Part shown: piece after piece, positions 1 through 8,356 of the stretch
Layout of the letters: each line of letters starts with the position of its first letter
How positions within the stretch are numbered: the stretch's first letter is position 1
Source: Acidocella sp.
GTDB lineage: Bacteria > Pseudomonadota > Alphaproteobacteria > Acetobacterales > Acetobacteraceae
Direction: 5' to 3'
NCBI GenBank assembly: GCA_027308685.1
Contig: DAIDEE010000039.1
Coordinates: forward strand, 35,126-99,125
DNA: 64,000 nucleotides
Program-made: the position numbers and the translations under genes
Notes under the pieces: model-generated
Told to the model about the DNA's origin: nothing
What the model saw: only the letters and a program-made list of their open reading frames with translations
The model's database searches: none

Positions 1-228
1 AAGATACCACATGCCCGCCGAGATGAATCGCATGGCGAACACGCTGATGTGTTTGACCGTGCGCTGGCTGGGGTCAATGGCCAGAACATAGGCGGCGATG
101 GCGATGCCACCCCAGAACAGCGCCCAGGCTAAAACGACAGTCATCCAACCGTAGGCGCCCAGCGCCAGCTGGTCGTGAATCTGACCGGTCATGACCTGAT
201 ATAAGGAATGAAAAGGGTTATCACGCAT
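1..228 (-). CDS. N-terminal part of a membrane protein, possibly DoxX/DoxD-like (cut by window edge)
   Basis: An open frame of 76 codons reads from ATG at 228 down to the window edge without a stop, so only the N-terminus is present. It has a hydrophobic stretch at about residues 27-48 (WMTVVLAWALFWGGIAIAAYV) and a second one beginning near residue 66 (FAMRFISAGMWYL). The Arg-aromatic and GMWYL pattern recalls the first helices of DoxX/DoxD-type proteins, but this is a weak impression. No clear Shine-Dalgarno sequence precedes the ATG, so a start a few codons downstream is possible. Confidence 0.55.
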   Translation of the reverse strand, partial: MRDNPFHSLYQVMTGQIHDQLALGAYGWMTVVLAWALFWGGIAIAAYVLAIDPSQRTVKHISVFAMRFISAGMWYL

Positions 229-851
229 AGGAATGTTTCGCTTTCAAGGGACGGTAGCTGGCTTGTTTGCCGGATTACGAAGCCAGGATGCGGTTTAACA
301 GGGCGATATGTCCAGGCATTAAGTTCATGCCTTTGAGGCATTTCGCGTATGCGGCCATTTCAAATTGCAGTTTGACTCACGTACCCGGCTGGCCAGGACG
401 CCCAGAAGGCGCAATCAGCTTTTTACCTGATTGATTTCAGCGCGCCTGGGACATTCAGCTGGAAATGGCATTCAGCCCCCTTTGCCAAGATAACTTCAGA
501 GTAGCCAACGATCAGTGGTCGGGAGCCTTATCATCAGCTTACTCGTTCCTGCCCCATAAAATTTTTTAATAATTCAATGTGTAGCGGTTATTTGGTTCAT
601 TGCACACCTTGCGCCAGCACTGTTAATGGCGTGGCCTTTGTATCGAGGGTTGTCTCTAATTTGTACCAGCCGGTTGCTGTGTTTGTGTCAGGCTGAACAT
701 TGCGATAACTAAACGGTTTCAGTTGCAAGCAGCAGATAAGTTCACGCTTGTACTCAATCCATATAACGTCCTTGAAAAAGGCTCATCGACGGGACGTGCA
801 TCGTGAATATCGACCTGCCTCCGGCGAACCGCCAGCACCAGTTCTGAAGAC
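229..851. other. Intergenic stretch with no gene recognised
   Basis: These 623 bases between the minus-strand partial gene and the plus-strand chromate transporter contain no convincing coding frame. Positions 314-341 hold AGGCAT, then ATGCCT, then AGGCAT. The middle element can pair with either flank, giving two mutually exclusive 6-bp hairpins (314-332 or 327-341) upstream of the minus-strand gene. A short plus-strand frame from about 706 ends in a TGA (853-855) overlapping the next ATG. It has no recognisable similarity and could be the remnant of a partner gene. Confidence 0.5.
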
Positions 852-1460
852 ATGATCTTCACGGCTCCATTGGTGTTGCTGGGTGCTGGGCTTTTGCCGG
901 TGCTGCACTTGCTGTTTCGCCTTACCCCGCCCGCGGTCCTGATAACCTTGTTCCTGACGTTTCTGCCGATCTCACTGATTTCGATCGGCAGCGGTTATGC
1001 CATTATCGCAGAGGTTCAGCGGCAGGTTGTTGGGGTTCATCACTGGGTTACATCAACTGAGTTCACTAACGTGTTCGCCCTTTCCAGGTTGGCGCCTGGC
1101 CCGGGGTCGTTATTTGTCACTTTAATCGGGTGGAAGGTGGCGGGGGTCTGTGGGGCTGTGGCAACGTCGCTGGGTATTTTTGGGCCGACCACGATTTTAA
1201 CCTATTCGATTGCGCGCATATGGAAACGTTATACCGGCGCCCGCTGGTTGCAGATTATTCAGCAGGGCTTAAGCCCCGTGACAACCGGCATGATCCTCGC
1301 CTCGAGTTACGTGTTGCTGGCGACTCTCTCGGGAGGCTGGCCAGCCCGAATGATCGCTTTTATTGCCACAATATGCATTATGTATACCCGGATCAGCCCT
1401 TTATTGCTGCTGCCGGCAGGCGCCTGCGTGTTCGCCGCAGAACAGTATCTGTTCAATTAA
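852..1460 (+). CDS. Chromate transporter family protein (single CHR domain)
   Basis: The 202-residue hydrophobic protein carries one CHR domain: an IGSGYAI segment, a VQRQVV..HHWVTSTEFTN stretch, the family PGP motif in LAPGPGSLFVTLIGWKVAG, and GIFGPTTILTY. CHR proteins move chromate, or in some cases other oxyanions, across the inner membrane. Long ChrA proteins have two CHR domains; short ones usually occur as adjacent pairs that heterodimerise. Only one short gene is visible, and the region upstream does not encode a recognisable partner. The substrate cannot be assigned from sequence. The gene is not linked by operon logic to cydD, which begins 72 bases later. Confidence 0.82.
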   Translation: MIFTAPLVLLGAGLLPVLHLLFRLTPPAVLITLFLTFLPISLISIGSGYAIIAEVQRQVVGVHHWVTSTEFTNVFALSRLAPGPGSLFVTLIGWKVAGVCGAVATSLGIFGPTTILTYSIARIWKRYTGARWLQIIQQGLSPVTTGMILASSYVLLATLSGGWPARMIAFIATICIMYTRISPLLLLPAGACVFAAEQYLFN

Positions 1461-1532
1461 ATTGACCCGTGAGCGGCTGCCTTTGACATAGCGCAAAGCC
1501 ATCGTCAGTGTTTTCTGACCTGTCACGTCGCC

Positions 1533-3308
1533 ATGAGGACTAAAGTGAGCCAACGAATTGACCCGAGATTGATGGCCGAGGGGCGGCGGACCCGTGGGGC
1601 GCTGTATTTTGGCATTGGGCTAGGGGTAAGCGCAGCGCTGCTGGTGATTTTGCAGGCGGTACTACTAGCGCATGTGGTGCGCGACGTGGCGTTTGGGCAT
1701 CAGGGCCTGGCTGCGGTGGCGCCTTTACTTTGGGCGCTGGCCGGGCTTTTCGGGCTTAGGGCGGCGCTTAGCTACGCATCCGAGATTGTGGCGTTCAAGG
1801 CAAGCGGAAAAATTAAGACCTATCTGCGCCAGACTCTGCTGAGCCATATTCTCAAGCTCGGGCCAGTCGCGGCGGCGGATGAGCAGAGCGCTGACCTGGC
1901 GGGCACCATGATCGAGGGCATCGAGGCACTGGAGCCATATTTTTCGCGCTACGTGCCGCAAATGGCGCTGGTTGTGGCGGTGCCGCTGGCAATTTTGGCG
2001 CTGGTGTTTCCTGTTGATTGGATCAGCGGGCTGATTTTGCTAAGCGCCGGGCCGCTAATTCCTTTGTTCATGGTGTTTGTGGGGTATCGCGCTGAGGCGA
2101 TCAACCAGAAGCAATGGCAAAAATTATTACTGATGAGCGCACATTTTCTCGACGTGTTGCAAGGCTTGACCACACTGAAATTATTTGGCCGTGCCCGCGA
2201 TGAAATTGGCATCGTGGCCCGGATTTCCGATGATTACCGAAAAACCACCATGGCCGGATTGCGGGTGGCGTTTTTACCCTCGGCGGTGCTGGAGTTTTTT
2301 GCCTCCCTGGCGATTGCGCTGGTGGCAGTGGTTTTCGGGTCGCGCTTGTTGCATGGAAATATCGATTTTTATCCGGCATTTTTGGTGTTGCTGCTGGCCC
2401 CGGAATATTTTGTGCCGTTGCGGGGGCTCTCTACACATTATCATGCCCGTATGAGCGCGATTGCGGCGGCGCGGCGGATGTTTGATGTGCTGGATATGCC
2501 GCTTGCGAACACTGGTACGGCGGTACTCCCGGAATTGAGCGCGGTCGATATTGTTTGCGAGGATTTGCATTTTGCCTACGGGGCCGGTGCGCCGGTGCTG
2601 GCAGGTTTAAGTTGCCGGTTTCCCGCCGGAAAAATCACTGCCATTGTGGGCGCCAGCGGCGTAGGTAAAACCAGTTTAGCAAGACTGCTGCTCGGCTTTG
2701 CCCAACCGGCGCAGGGGCGGATTATGGTCAATGAAACGTATGAATTAGCGACCGTCGCGCCGGATTCATGGTGGCAGAGCCTGGCATGGGTGCCACAAAA
2801 CCCGCGGCTGTTTCATGGGAGTATCGCCGCCAATCTCCGGCTCGGCAACCCGCAGGCCGACGAGGCGGCGGTGCGTCATGCTGCTGTCCAGGCGCGGGCC
2901 TTAGCTTTTATTGAGGCACAACCAGAGGGGTTTGAAACTATCATCGGCGACCTCGGGCAGGGTCTCTCTGGTGGGCAAATTCAGCGGATTGCGTTGGCGC
3001 GGGCCTTTTTAAAGAACCCAAAATTGCTGATACTTGATGAAGCCACCGCGAACCTCGATCTGGAGAGTGAAGCCCTGGTGCTAGAAGCCATTGCCGAATT
3101 GGCAGTGGGGCGCACCGTGATCGTGATCGCGCACCGGATGGCGATGGCTGAGCGGGCAGATAACGTGCTGGTGCTGGAGGCAGGGCGGGTGGCGGCGTTC
3201 GGGCCGCCAGCGCAATTACGGGGCGCTGACGGCGCCTACACCCGGTTGTTGCAGGCTTATGAAGGCGGGATTGACCCCAGCAATCCAGAGGCTGTGTTAT
3301 GCGTATAA
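1533..3308 (+). CDS. cydD: Thiol reductant ABC exporter subunit CydD
   Basis: This 591-residue half-transporter has an N-terminal six-helix ABC transmembrane domain (residues about 30-320) and a C-terminal ATPase domain. The ATPase shows Walker A GASGVGKTS, signature LSGGQ and Walker B LLILDEATANLD with an H-loop in IVIAHR. CydDC exports cysteine or glutathione to the periplasm and is needed to assemble cytochrome bd. The stop lies inside the start of cydC (10-base overlap), as expected for obligate heterodimer partners, and cydAB follows. A GTG 12 bases downstream is an alternative start. Confidence 0.95.
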   Translation: MRTKVSQRIDPRLMAEGRRTRGALYFGIGLGVSAALLVILQAVLLAHVVRDVAFGHQGLAAVAPLLWALAGLFGLRAALSYASEIVAFKASGKIKTYLRQTLLSHILKLGPVAAADEQSADLAGTMIEGIEALEPYFSRYVPQMALVVAVPLAILALVFPVDWISGLILLSAGPLIPLFMVFVGYRAEAINQKQWQKLLLMSAHFLDVLQGLTTLKLFGRARDEIGIVARISDDYRKTTMAGLRVAFLPSAVLEFFASLAIALVAVVFGSRLLHGNIDFYPAFLVLLLAPEYFVPLRGLSTHYHARMSAIAAARRMFDVLDMPLANTGTAVLPELSAVDIVCEDLHFAYGAGAPVLAGLSCRFPAGKITAIVGASGVGKTSLARLLLGFAQPAQGRIMVNETYELATVAPDSWWQSLAWVPQNPRLFHGSIAANLRLGNPQADEAAVRHAAVQARALAFIEAQPEGFETIIGDLGQGLSGGQIQRIALARAFLKNPKLLILDEATANLDLESEALVLEAIAELAVGRTVIVIAHRMAMAERADNVLVLEAGRVAAFGPPAQLRGADGAYTRLLQAYEGGIDPSNPEAVLCV

Positions 3309-4984
3309 TGATGCGCTTATTGGCTCTTTTCGGGCGCGACTCGGGCTGGATGACGGCTGGCATTTTGCTCGCGTGCCTGACTATTTTGGTAAATTTTGGC
3401 CTGATGACACTCTCTGGCTGGTTTTTGGCCAGTGCCGCGATGGCTGGGCTGGCCGGGTTTGCCGCCCAGAATGCTTTTAACTTTTTTAGTCCTGCGGCTG
3501 GGGTGCGGTTTTTTGCAACCATCCGGGTATTGTCGCGTTATACTGAGCGTTTGGTCACGCATGAAGCGACATTCCGTTTGCTGGCTACGTTGCGGGTGTG
3601 GTTTTACACCAAGCTGGAGCCGCTGGCCCCGGCGGCGTTGCAAAGCTATCGGGCGGGCGACCTATTGTCTCGGATTGTCGCAGATATCGACACGCTGAAC
3701 CTTTTTTATCTGCGGGTTTATGTGCCGTTTATCGCGGCGGCCGTGGCGGCGTTGGCGATGGTTGGGTTTTTCGGTATTTTTTCCGGGCCGGCTGCGGCGG
3801 CGTTAGCGGTGGGGTTGAGTGTTACAGGTTTGGCGGTGCCGTTGTTCACGCAGCGGCGCGGCAGCGCGGCTGGGGCTGAAATTAACGCCCTGAACGCGCA
3901 GATGCGCATGGAAATGGTCGATGCCATTCAGGGCATGAGCGAACTTCTGACGTACAACGCCGCTCCTGCGTTGCAGGCCCGGGTTGCCGGTTTGAATGGG
4001 CGGTTGATTGCACGACAGGCCGAGATGAGCGCCATTACGGGCGCTGGTTTGGCGGCCTCAGGATTGTTAGGGAACCTGACGATGCTGGCAGTTGCGATTG
4101 CCGCAACCGCTAAGATAACGGCCGGAACCTTGGGGGCGGCGGATTTGCCGATGCTGGCGTTGGGCAGCATGGCGGCGTTTGAGGCGGTGGCGCCGTTGCC
4201 GTCGGCGTTACAATACTACGGTCAAATCCGGGCCGCAGCGGCGCGGATTTTTGAGCTGGCAGATCAGCAGCCCGCCATAATACCGCCGCCTGGCACCGCA
4301 CCAAAGCTGGTAAATTTCGATCTCGATTTGCGTGGGATCATGTTGCGTTATGCCGAGAATGCCGCCTTCGCGCTCAATGGTTTGGATTTATATATACCCC
4401 AAGGCAGCCATATTGGTCTGCAAGGCAGCACTGGCGCTGGAAAATCCACCCTGATCAATCTGCTATTGCGGTTTTATGAGTATCAGGACGGCACGGCGAG
4501 CTTCGGCGGGGTGGACCTGCGGATGTTCAGCAGTGAGGCGATTGCAACCTATATCTCGGTGATCTCGCAGCGCAGTTACCTGTTTCACACCACGATTCGG
4601 GATAATCTGCTGCTGGCGAAGGGCGATGCCAGCGCCGCGGATTTATGGCACGCACTGGACGTGGCGCAATTGGCTGAATTTGTCCGTGCTCAGCCGTTGG
4701 GGTTGGATACCATTGTGGGCGAAGCCGGGGTCCGGCTTTCCGGTGGGCAGGCAAGGCGTGTGGCAATTGCCCGCGCCGTGCTGAAAGATACCCCTTGGCT
4801 GATCCTCGATGAGCCGACCGAAGGGTTGGACCCAATCACCGAACGGGCGTTTCTGCATGATTTACAGCCCGTCATGGCAGGCAAGACCGTCCTTTACATC
4901 ACCCACAGGGCCGCAGGACTGGCGTTGATGGACCATACTTACATACTGAGCGCCGGAAAATTGCAGCCAAAGAGACATAGTTAG
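3299..4984 (+). CDS. cydC: Thiol reductant ABC exporter subunit CydC
   Basis: The 561-residue partner of CydD has an N-terminal membrane domain beginning RIMMRLLALFGRDSGWM and a C-terminal ATPase with Walker A GSTGAGKST, signature LSGGQ and Walker B WLILDEPTEGLD. CydC forms the heterodimeric exporter with CydD. It overlaps cydD by 10 bases, so the two are probably translationally coupled. It is followed by about 140 bases holding a palindrome and an FNR-type box before cydA, so cydAB likely also has its own promoter. Confidence 0.95.
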   Translation: MRIMMRLLALFGRDSGWMTAGILLACLTILVNFGLMTLSGWFLASAAMAGLAGFAAQNAFNFFSPAAGVRFFATIRVLSRYTERLVTHEATFRLLATLRVWFYTKLEPLAPAALQSYRAGDLLSRIVADIDTLNLFYLRVYVPFIAAAVAALAMVGFFGIFSGPAAAALAVGLSVTGLAVPLFTQRRGSAAGAEINALNAQMRMEMVDAIQGMSELLTYNAAPALQARVAGLNGRLIARQAEMSAITGAGLAASGLLGNLTMLAVAIAATAKITAGTLGAADLPMLALGSMAAFEAVAPLPSALQYYGQIRAAAARIFELADQQPAIIPPPGTAPKLVNFDLDLRGIMLRYAENAAFALNGLDLYIPQGSHIGLQGSTGAGKSTLINLLLRFYEYQDGTASFGGVDLRMFSSEAIATYISVISQRSYLFHTTIRDNLLLAKGDASAADLWHALDVAQLAEFVRAQPLGLDTIVGEAGVRLSGGQARRVAIARAVLKDTPWLILDEPTEGLDPITERAFLHDLQPVMAGKTVLYITHRAAGLALMDHTYILSAGKLQPKRHS

Positions 4985-5015
4985 TAAAATCATATAATTG
5001 TTTGAATCATAGTTA

Positions 5016-5033
5016 GATATTTATGTAAATATC
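5016..5033. promoter_or_regulatory. Palindrome upstream of cydA
   Basis: GATATTTA-TG-TAAATATC forms two perfect 8-base arms around a 2-base centre. It lies 8 bases before the FNR-type box and about 95 bases before the cydA start. It may be an operator for a second regulator or part of an AT-rich promoter; the binding protein is not identifiable. Confidence 0.4.
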
Positions 5034-5041
5034 GTGCTAAC

Positions 5042-5055
5042 TTGATCGAAATCAA
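5042..5055. promoter_or_regulatory. FNR/FixK-type binding site upstream of cydA
   Basis: TTGATCGAAATCAA matches the FNR/FixK consensus TTGAT-N4-ATCAA exactly. It lies 71 bases before the chosen cydA start, a plausible distance for control of cytochrome bd by low oxygen. This is a sequence match to a well-defined family consensus. Whether it activates or represses is inference. Confidence 0.75.
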
Positions 5056-5126
5056 ACGCGGATGGGCGCACGTACCCTATAGGCTGTTTGACGTAAGTGA
5101 TTTTTGACCTCCTTGGAGCACTCTCG

Positions 5127-6758
5127 ATGCCGCTCATTGACCCTAATGTCGTAGATCTGTCGCGCCTGCAGTTTGCGCTGACAGCGTTATACCACTTCCT
5201 GTTTGTGCCGCTGACGCTCGGCCTCACCATCATGCTTGCTGCCATGGAGACAGTTTATGTCATCACCGGCAAGCAGGTTTATAAGGACATGACCCATTTC
5301 TGGGGCAAATTGTTCGGTATCAATTTCGCCATCGGTGTTGCTACGGGCCTGACGATGGAATTTGAATTTGGCACCAATTGGTCGATGTATTCGCACTTCG
5401 TGGGTGACGTGTTCGGCACCCCACTGGCGATTGAGGGTCTGATGGCCTTCTTTATGGAATCGACCTTCGTGGGTCTGATGTTCTTCGGTTGGGACCGTTT
5501 GAGCAAACCAGCGCATCTGGCCGTGACCTATCTGGTGGCGCTTGGCTCCAACCTTTCGGCTTTGTGGATTTTGGTGGCCAATGGCTTTATGCAGAACCCG
5601 CAAGGTGCCAGTTTCGACCCTGACACTATGCGGATGCAGTTCAACGACTTCACCGCTCTGGTATTCAGCCCCGACGCGCAAGCCAAGTTCGTGCATACCT
5701 CCATCGCTGGTTTTGTAGCCGGAGCGATGTTTGTGATGGGCATCAGCGCTTATTATATGTTGAGAGGCCGGCATCGTGAATTTGCTGCCCGTTCGTTCCG
5801 CATGGCGGCCTTGTTCGGCCTGGTTTCCACGCTCGCTGTGGTGACGTTAGGCGATGCGCTGGGCCGGTTGGATTATCTGGTGCAGCCGACCAAAATTGCG
5901 GCCATGGAAGGCCTCTGGCATACCAGCACCCCGCCTTCGGCACCATGGTTGATTGCAGCGCTGCCGAATGATGCGACCCAGAGCAACAGCATGGAAATTG
6001 GCGTACCTTATGTGCTGACACCGCTGGTGGCGCATTCGCTCAATACGCCCATTCCGGGTCTGATCGACCTGGAGCAAGCCAATGTGCCGCGTGTTGACAA
6101 TGGCATCAAAGCCATCGCCGCCTTGCAGCAATACGGCGAAACTCATAGCGCCACCTCGCTGGCTACTTTCAAGCAATATGAAAACGATATGGGCTACGGG
6201 TTCCTGGCGCAGCGCTATGCGCCGAACCAGGATGTGAACCTGATCACGCCAGCCTTGTTACCTTCCGTGGAACAACAGGCGGTGAAAGATTCCATTCCCA
6301 ACGTGTTCGTCACCTTCTGGTCGTTCCGGATCATGATGGTGCTGGGCTTCTATTTTGTCGCAATCTTTGCCTTTGCGGCATACTACAGCCTGAAGAACCA
6401 GCTTGAGAAACACCCGATGCTGCTGAAACTGTGCATGTGGTCGATCCCGGCGCCGATATTGGCAACCGAGTTCGGGTGGGTGACGGCTGAAGCTGGGCGT
6501 CAGCCATGGACCGTGTACGGGTGGTTGCCGACATTCCAGTCAGCTTCCAGCCATGATGTTGGCTACATGATCTTCTCGCTGGCCGGCTTTGCCCTGCTTT
6601 ACAGCGCATTCATCGCCGCTGAGCTTTACTTGATGTTCAAGTTTGCACGCCTCGGGCCAGACGAACATGGCGTTGCCGCGCATCATTCCCCGGTGGATGC
6701 ATCCATTGCCGCGCCGATTTTTGCAAAGCCTGGTTTTGCCAACAAATCCTGGGAATAA
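5127..6758 (+). CDS. cydA: Cytochrome bd ubiquinol oxidase subunit I
   Basis: CydA carries hemes b558, b595 and d and oxidises quinol while reducing O2 to water. The protein starts MPLIDPNVVDLSRLQFALTA and shows the family features: the ALYHFLF segment with the heme b595 His, FWSFRIMM around the b558 Met region, and the signature GRQPW in the C-terminal half. I chose the ATG at 5127 because GGAG lies 8 bases upstream and homologues begin here; an in-frame GTG at 5097 would add 10 residues. The length of 543 is typical. It forms an operon with cydB and two small membrane genes. Confidence 0.95.
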   Translation: MPLIDPNVVDLSRLQFALTALYHFLFVPLTLGLTIMLAAMETVYVITGKQVYKDMTHFWGKLFGINFAIGVATGLTMEFEFGTNWSMYSHFVGDVFGTPLAIEGLMAFFMESTFVGLMFFGWDRLSKPAHLAVTYLVALGSNLSALWILVANGFMQNPQGASFDPDTMRMQFNDFTALVFSPDAQAKFVHTSIAGFVAGAMFVMGISAYYMLRGRHREFAARSFRMAALFGLVSTLAVVTLGDALGRLDYLVQPTKIAAMEGLWHTSTPPSAPWLIAALPNDATQSNSMEIGVPYVLTPLVAHSLNTPIPGLIDLEQANVPRVDNGIKAIAALQQYGETHSATSLATFKQYENDMGYGFLAQRYAPNQDVNLITPALLPSVEQQAVKDSIPNVFVTFWSFRIMMVLGFYFVAIFAFAAYYSLKNQLEKHPMLLKLCMWSIPAPILATEFGWVTAEAGRQPWTVYGWLPTFQSASSHDVGYMIFSLAGFALLYSAFIAAELYLMFKFARLGPDEHGVAAHHSPVDASIAAPIFAKPGFANKSWE

Positions 6759-6782
6759 GCCGCTTTTACGTGGAGTTTTGAG

Positions 6783-7922
6783 ATGGAAATTTACATCGCC
6801 CTTAAGGTTCTATGGGCAGTACTGCTGGGTATTCTGCTAACCGGCCTGGCCGTGATGGTGGGTATGGATATGGGGGTGGGCGTGCTGCTCCGCCTGGTGG
6901 GGAAAACCGATGGCGAGCGTCGCACGATGCTCAACATCATTGGCCCGCACTGGGATGGAAATCAGGTGTGGTTTATCCTCGGCGGCGGCGCAATCTTCGC
7001 CGCTTTCCCGACCCTCTACGCGACCTCGTTCTCGGTATTTTATGTAGTGATGATCCTGCTACTGTTCAGCATGATCATGCGTCCGGTCGCGTTTGAATAT
7101 CGCTCAAAGGTGGATGCGACAAAATGGCGCGATACCTGGGACTGGGCTTTCCTGATCTCTGGCGCGCTGCCGATGATTGTTTACGGTGCGGCATTTGGGA
7201 ATGTGCTGGAAGGCGTTGGCTATCATTATAGCTGGACCGGCCAATATTTTCAGGATGAGTCATTTCTTGGTTACTTGCTGAACCCGTTTGCCGTGATGTG
7301 CGGTGTGATGTCGCTGTCGCTGGCGGTGTATCAGGGCGGTACGATGCTCATGCTGCGCGGCGAAGAGCCGATCTACAGCCGGGCACGAACCTATGCCACG
7401 CTGGGCGCTGTTGTTGCGGCGGTTATCTTTGCGGTCGGCGGCGTCTGGATCTCCCACATGAACGGCTACGTGTTCACCGGAACGGTGGACCCTGGCATGG
7501 CGGCAACCCCGCTCGGTGGCCCGGCCGTGGCGGCAAAGGCTGGCGCCTGGTTGAATAACTTCCATGCCTACCCGATTTTGTGGCTGGCACCTGCCATCGG
7601 GTTCCTGGGAATGATTGTTGGTGCCGTGGCACTGCAACTGCACATGAAAATTGTCGGTTGGTGGCTTGGGGTCTTGTCCTGGGTCGGGACCATCAGCACG
7701 GTGGGCGTTGCGATGTTCCCCTTCCTGATGCCATCTTCCACTGCCCCGGCGGAGAGCCTCACAGTTTGGAATGCAACTGGCAGCGCTTACAATCTTGGTT
7801 GGATGACTTTCTTTGCGGCGATCTTTGTTCCGGCGATCCTGTCATATACATCATGGTGCTATTACGTGATGCGCGGCAAGGTAAAGGTTGAAACCGTCGT
7901 TAACGACCCGCATAGCTACTAG
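6783..7922 (+). CDS. cydB: Cytochrome bd ubiquinol oxidase subunit II
   Basis: The 379-residue hydrophobic partner of CydA begins MEIYIALKVLWAVLLGILLTG and contains the conserved GPHWDGNQVWFILGGGAIFAAFP block near residues 58-80. CydB is structurally related to CydA and supports heme and quinone chemistry. A GGAG precedes the ATG. The gene lies 24 bases after cydA and 9 bases before the CydX-like gene, giving a compact cydAB-cydX operon. Confidence 0.95.
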   Translation: MEIYIALKVLWAVLLGILLTGLAVMVGMDMGVGVLLRLVGKTDGERRTMLNIIGPHWDGNQVWFILGGGAIFAAFPTLYATSFSVFYVVMILLLFSMIMRPVAFEYRSKVDATKWRDTWDWAFLISGALPMIVYGAAFGNVLEGVGYHYSWTGQYFQDESFLGYLLNPFAVMCGVMSLSLAVYQGGTMLMLRGEEPIYSRARTYATLGAVVAAVIFAVGGVWISHMNGYVFTGTVDPGMAATPLGGPAVAAKAGAWLNNFHAYPILWLAPAIGFLGMIVGAVALQLHMKIVGWWLGVLSWVGTISTVGVAMFPFLMPSSTAPAESLTVWNATGSAYNLGWMTFFAAIFVPAILSYTSWCYYVMRGKVKVETVVNDPHSY

Positions 7923-7931
7923 GAGTTTATA

Positions 7932-8126
7932 ATGGGAACTATTGTAAAATTTGGAGCCTTGGCGGCGGTTATCGTATTCGCTTTGTTCCTTGCTGTTGTC
8001 GCCGGGGATTATGGCCCCTGGTATTTCGCCTGGCTGGTGGGCACCACTATGATCATTCTGATCTCTGTGGCGGGCGCTGTGATGTTTGAAACTCAGCTTA
8101 CCATTAATGAAGACCGGAGGCTGTAA
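7932..8126 (+). CDS. cydX: CydX/YbgT-like small subunit of cytochrome bd with an extra N-terminal helix
   Basis: The 64-residue protein contains GPWYFAWLVGTTM (residues about 29-41), close to the WYFAWILGT motif of Escherichia coli CydX, a 37-residue single-helix subunit needed for stable cytochrome bd. Here the CydX-like helix is preceded by an additional hydrophobic segment (about residues 6-24), so two membrane passes are predicted. AGGAG lies just upstream of the ATG, and the stop overlaps the start of the next small gene (TAATG). Its position directly after cydB supports the assignment. Confidence 0.75.
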   Translation: MGTIVKFGALAAVIVFALFLAVVAGDYGPWYFAWLVGTTMIILISVAGAVMFETQLTINEDRRL

Positions 8127-8224
8127 TGCTTGGTGATCTCGAAGGACTGATTATATTTATTCCGTTCCTGTACTTGGGGCTTTATTATGTGGCGTATCGT
8201 TATACGCGCAAAAAATTCCCTTGA
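8126..8224 (+). CDS. 32-residue membrane peptide coupled to the CydX-like gene
   Basis: ATG at 8126 shares its A with the TAA stop of the preceding gene, and a GGAGG lies 5 bases upstream, so translation is well supported. The peptide reads MLGDLEGLIIFIPFLYLGLY with a basic tail YAYRYTRKKFP-like (YVAYRYTRKKFP); it has one predicted helix with a positive C-terminus. I do not recognise it. By position it could be a further accessory subunit of the bd oxidase, comparable in role to the extra small subunits known in some bd complexes. Confidence 0.6.
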   Translation: MLGDLEGLIIFIPFLYLGLYYVAYRYTRKKFP

Positions 8225-8254
8225 TCTGACCGTTGCGCAAAAATATATGAAAAG

Positions 8255-8290
8255 CCCCTTATGCTGCTGCAAAGGCACACGGCATAGGGG
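8255..8290 (+). terminator. Imperfect hairpin after the cyd operon
   Basis: CCCCTTATGC pairs with GCATAGGGG across a 17-base loop, leaving one bulged T. There is no strong T-run after it, so it may be a weak terminator or a structured leader for the ArsR gene that follows. Confidence 0.3.
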
Positions 8291-8356
8291 GTTGCTTTGT
8301 TGCCCAAGCCTTCAAGGCCACTTGCTTTTATCCAAATACGGGAGTGCCTGACTTCG

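Noticed and set aside
5097..5126. GTG at 5097 as the cydA start
   Set aside because: The ATG at 5127 has GGAG at proper distance and matches the usual N-terminus of CydA.
8255..8290. Strong Rho-independent terminator after the cyd operon
   Set aside because: The stem has a bulge, the loop is long and there is no clear T-run; kept only as a low-confidence hairpin.
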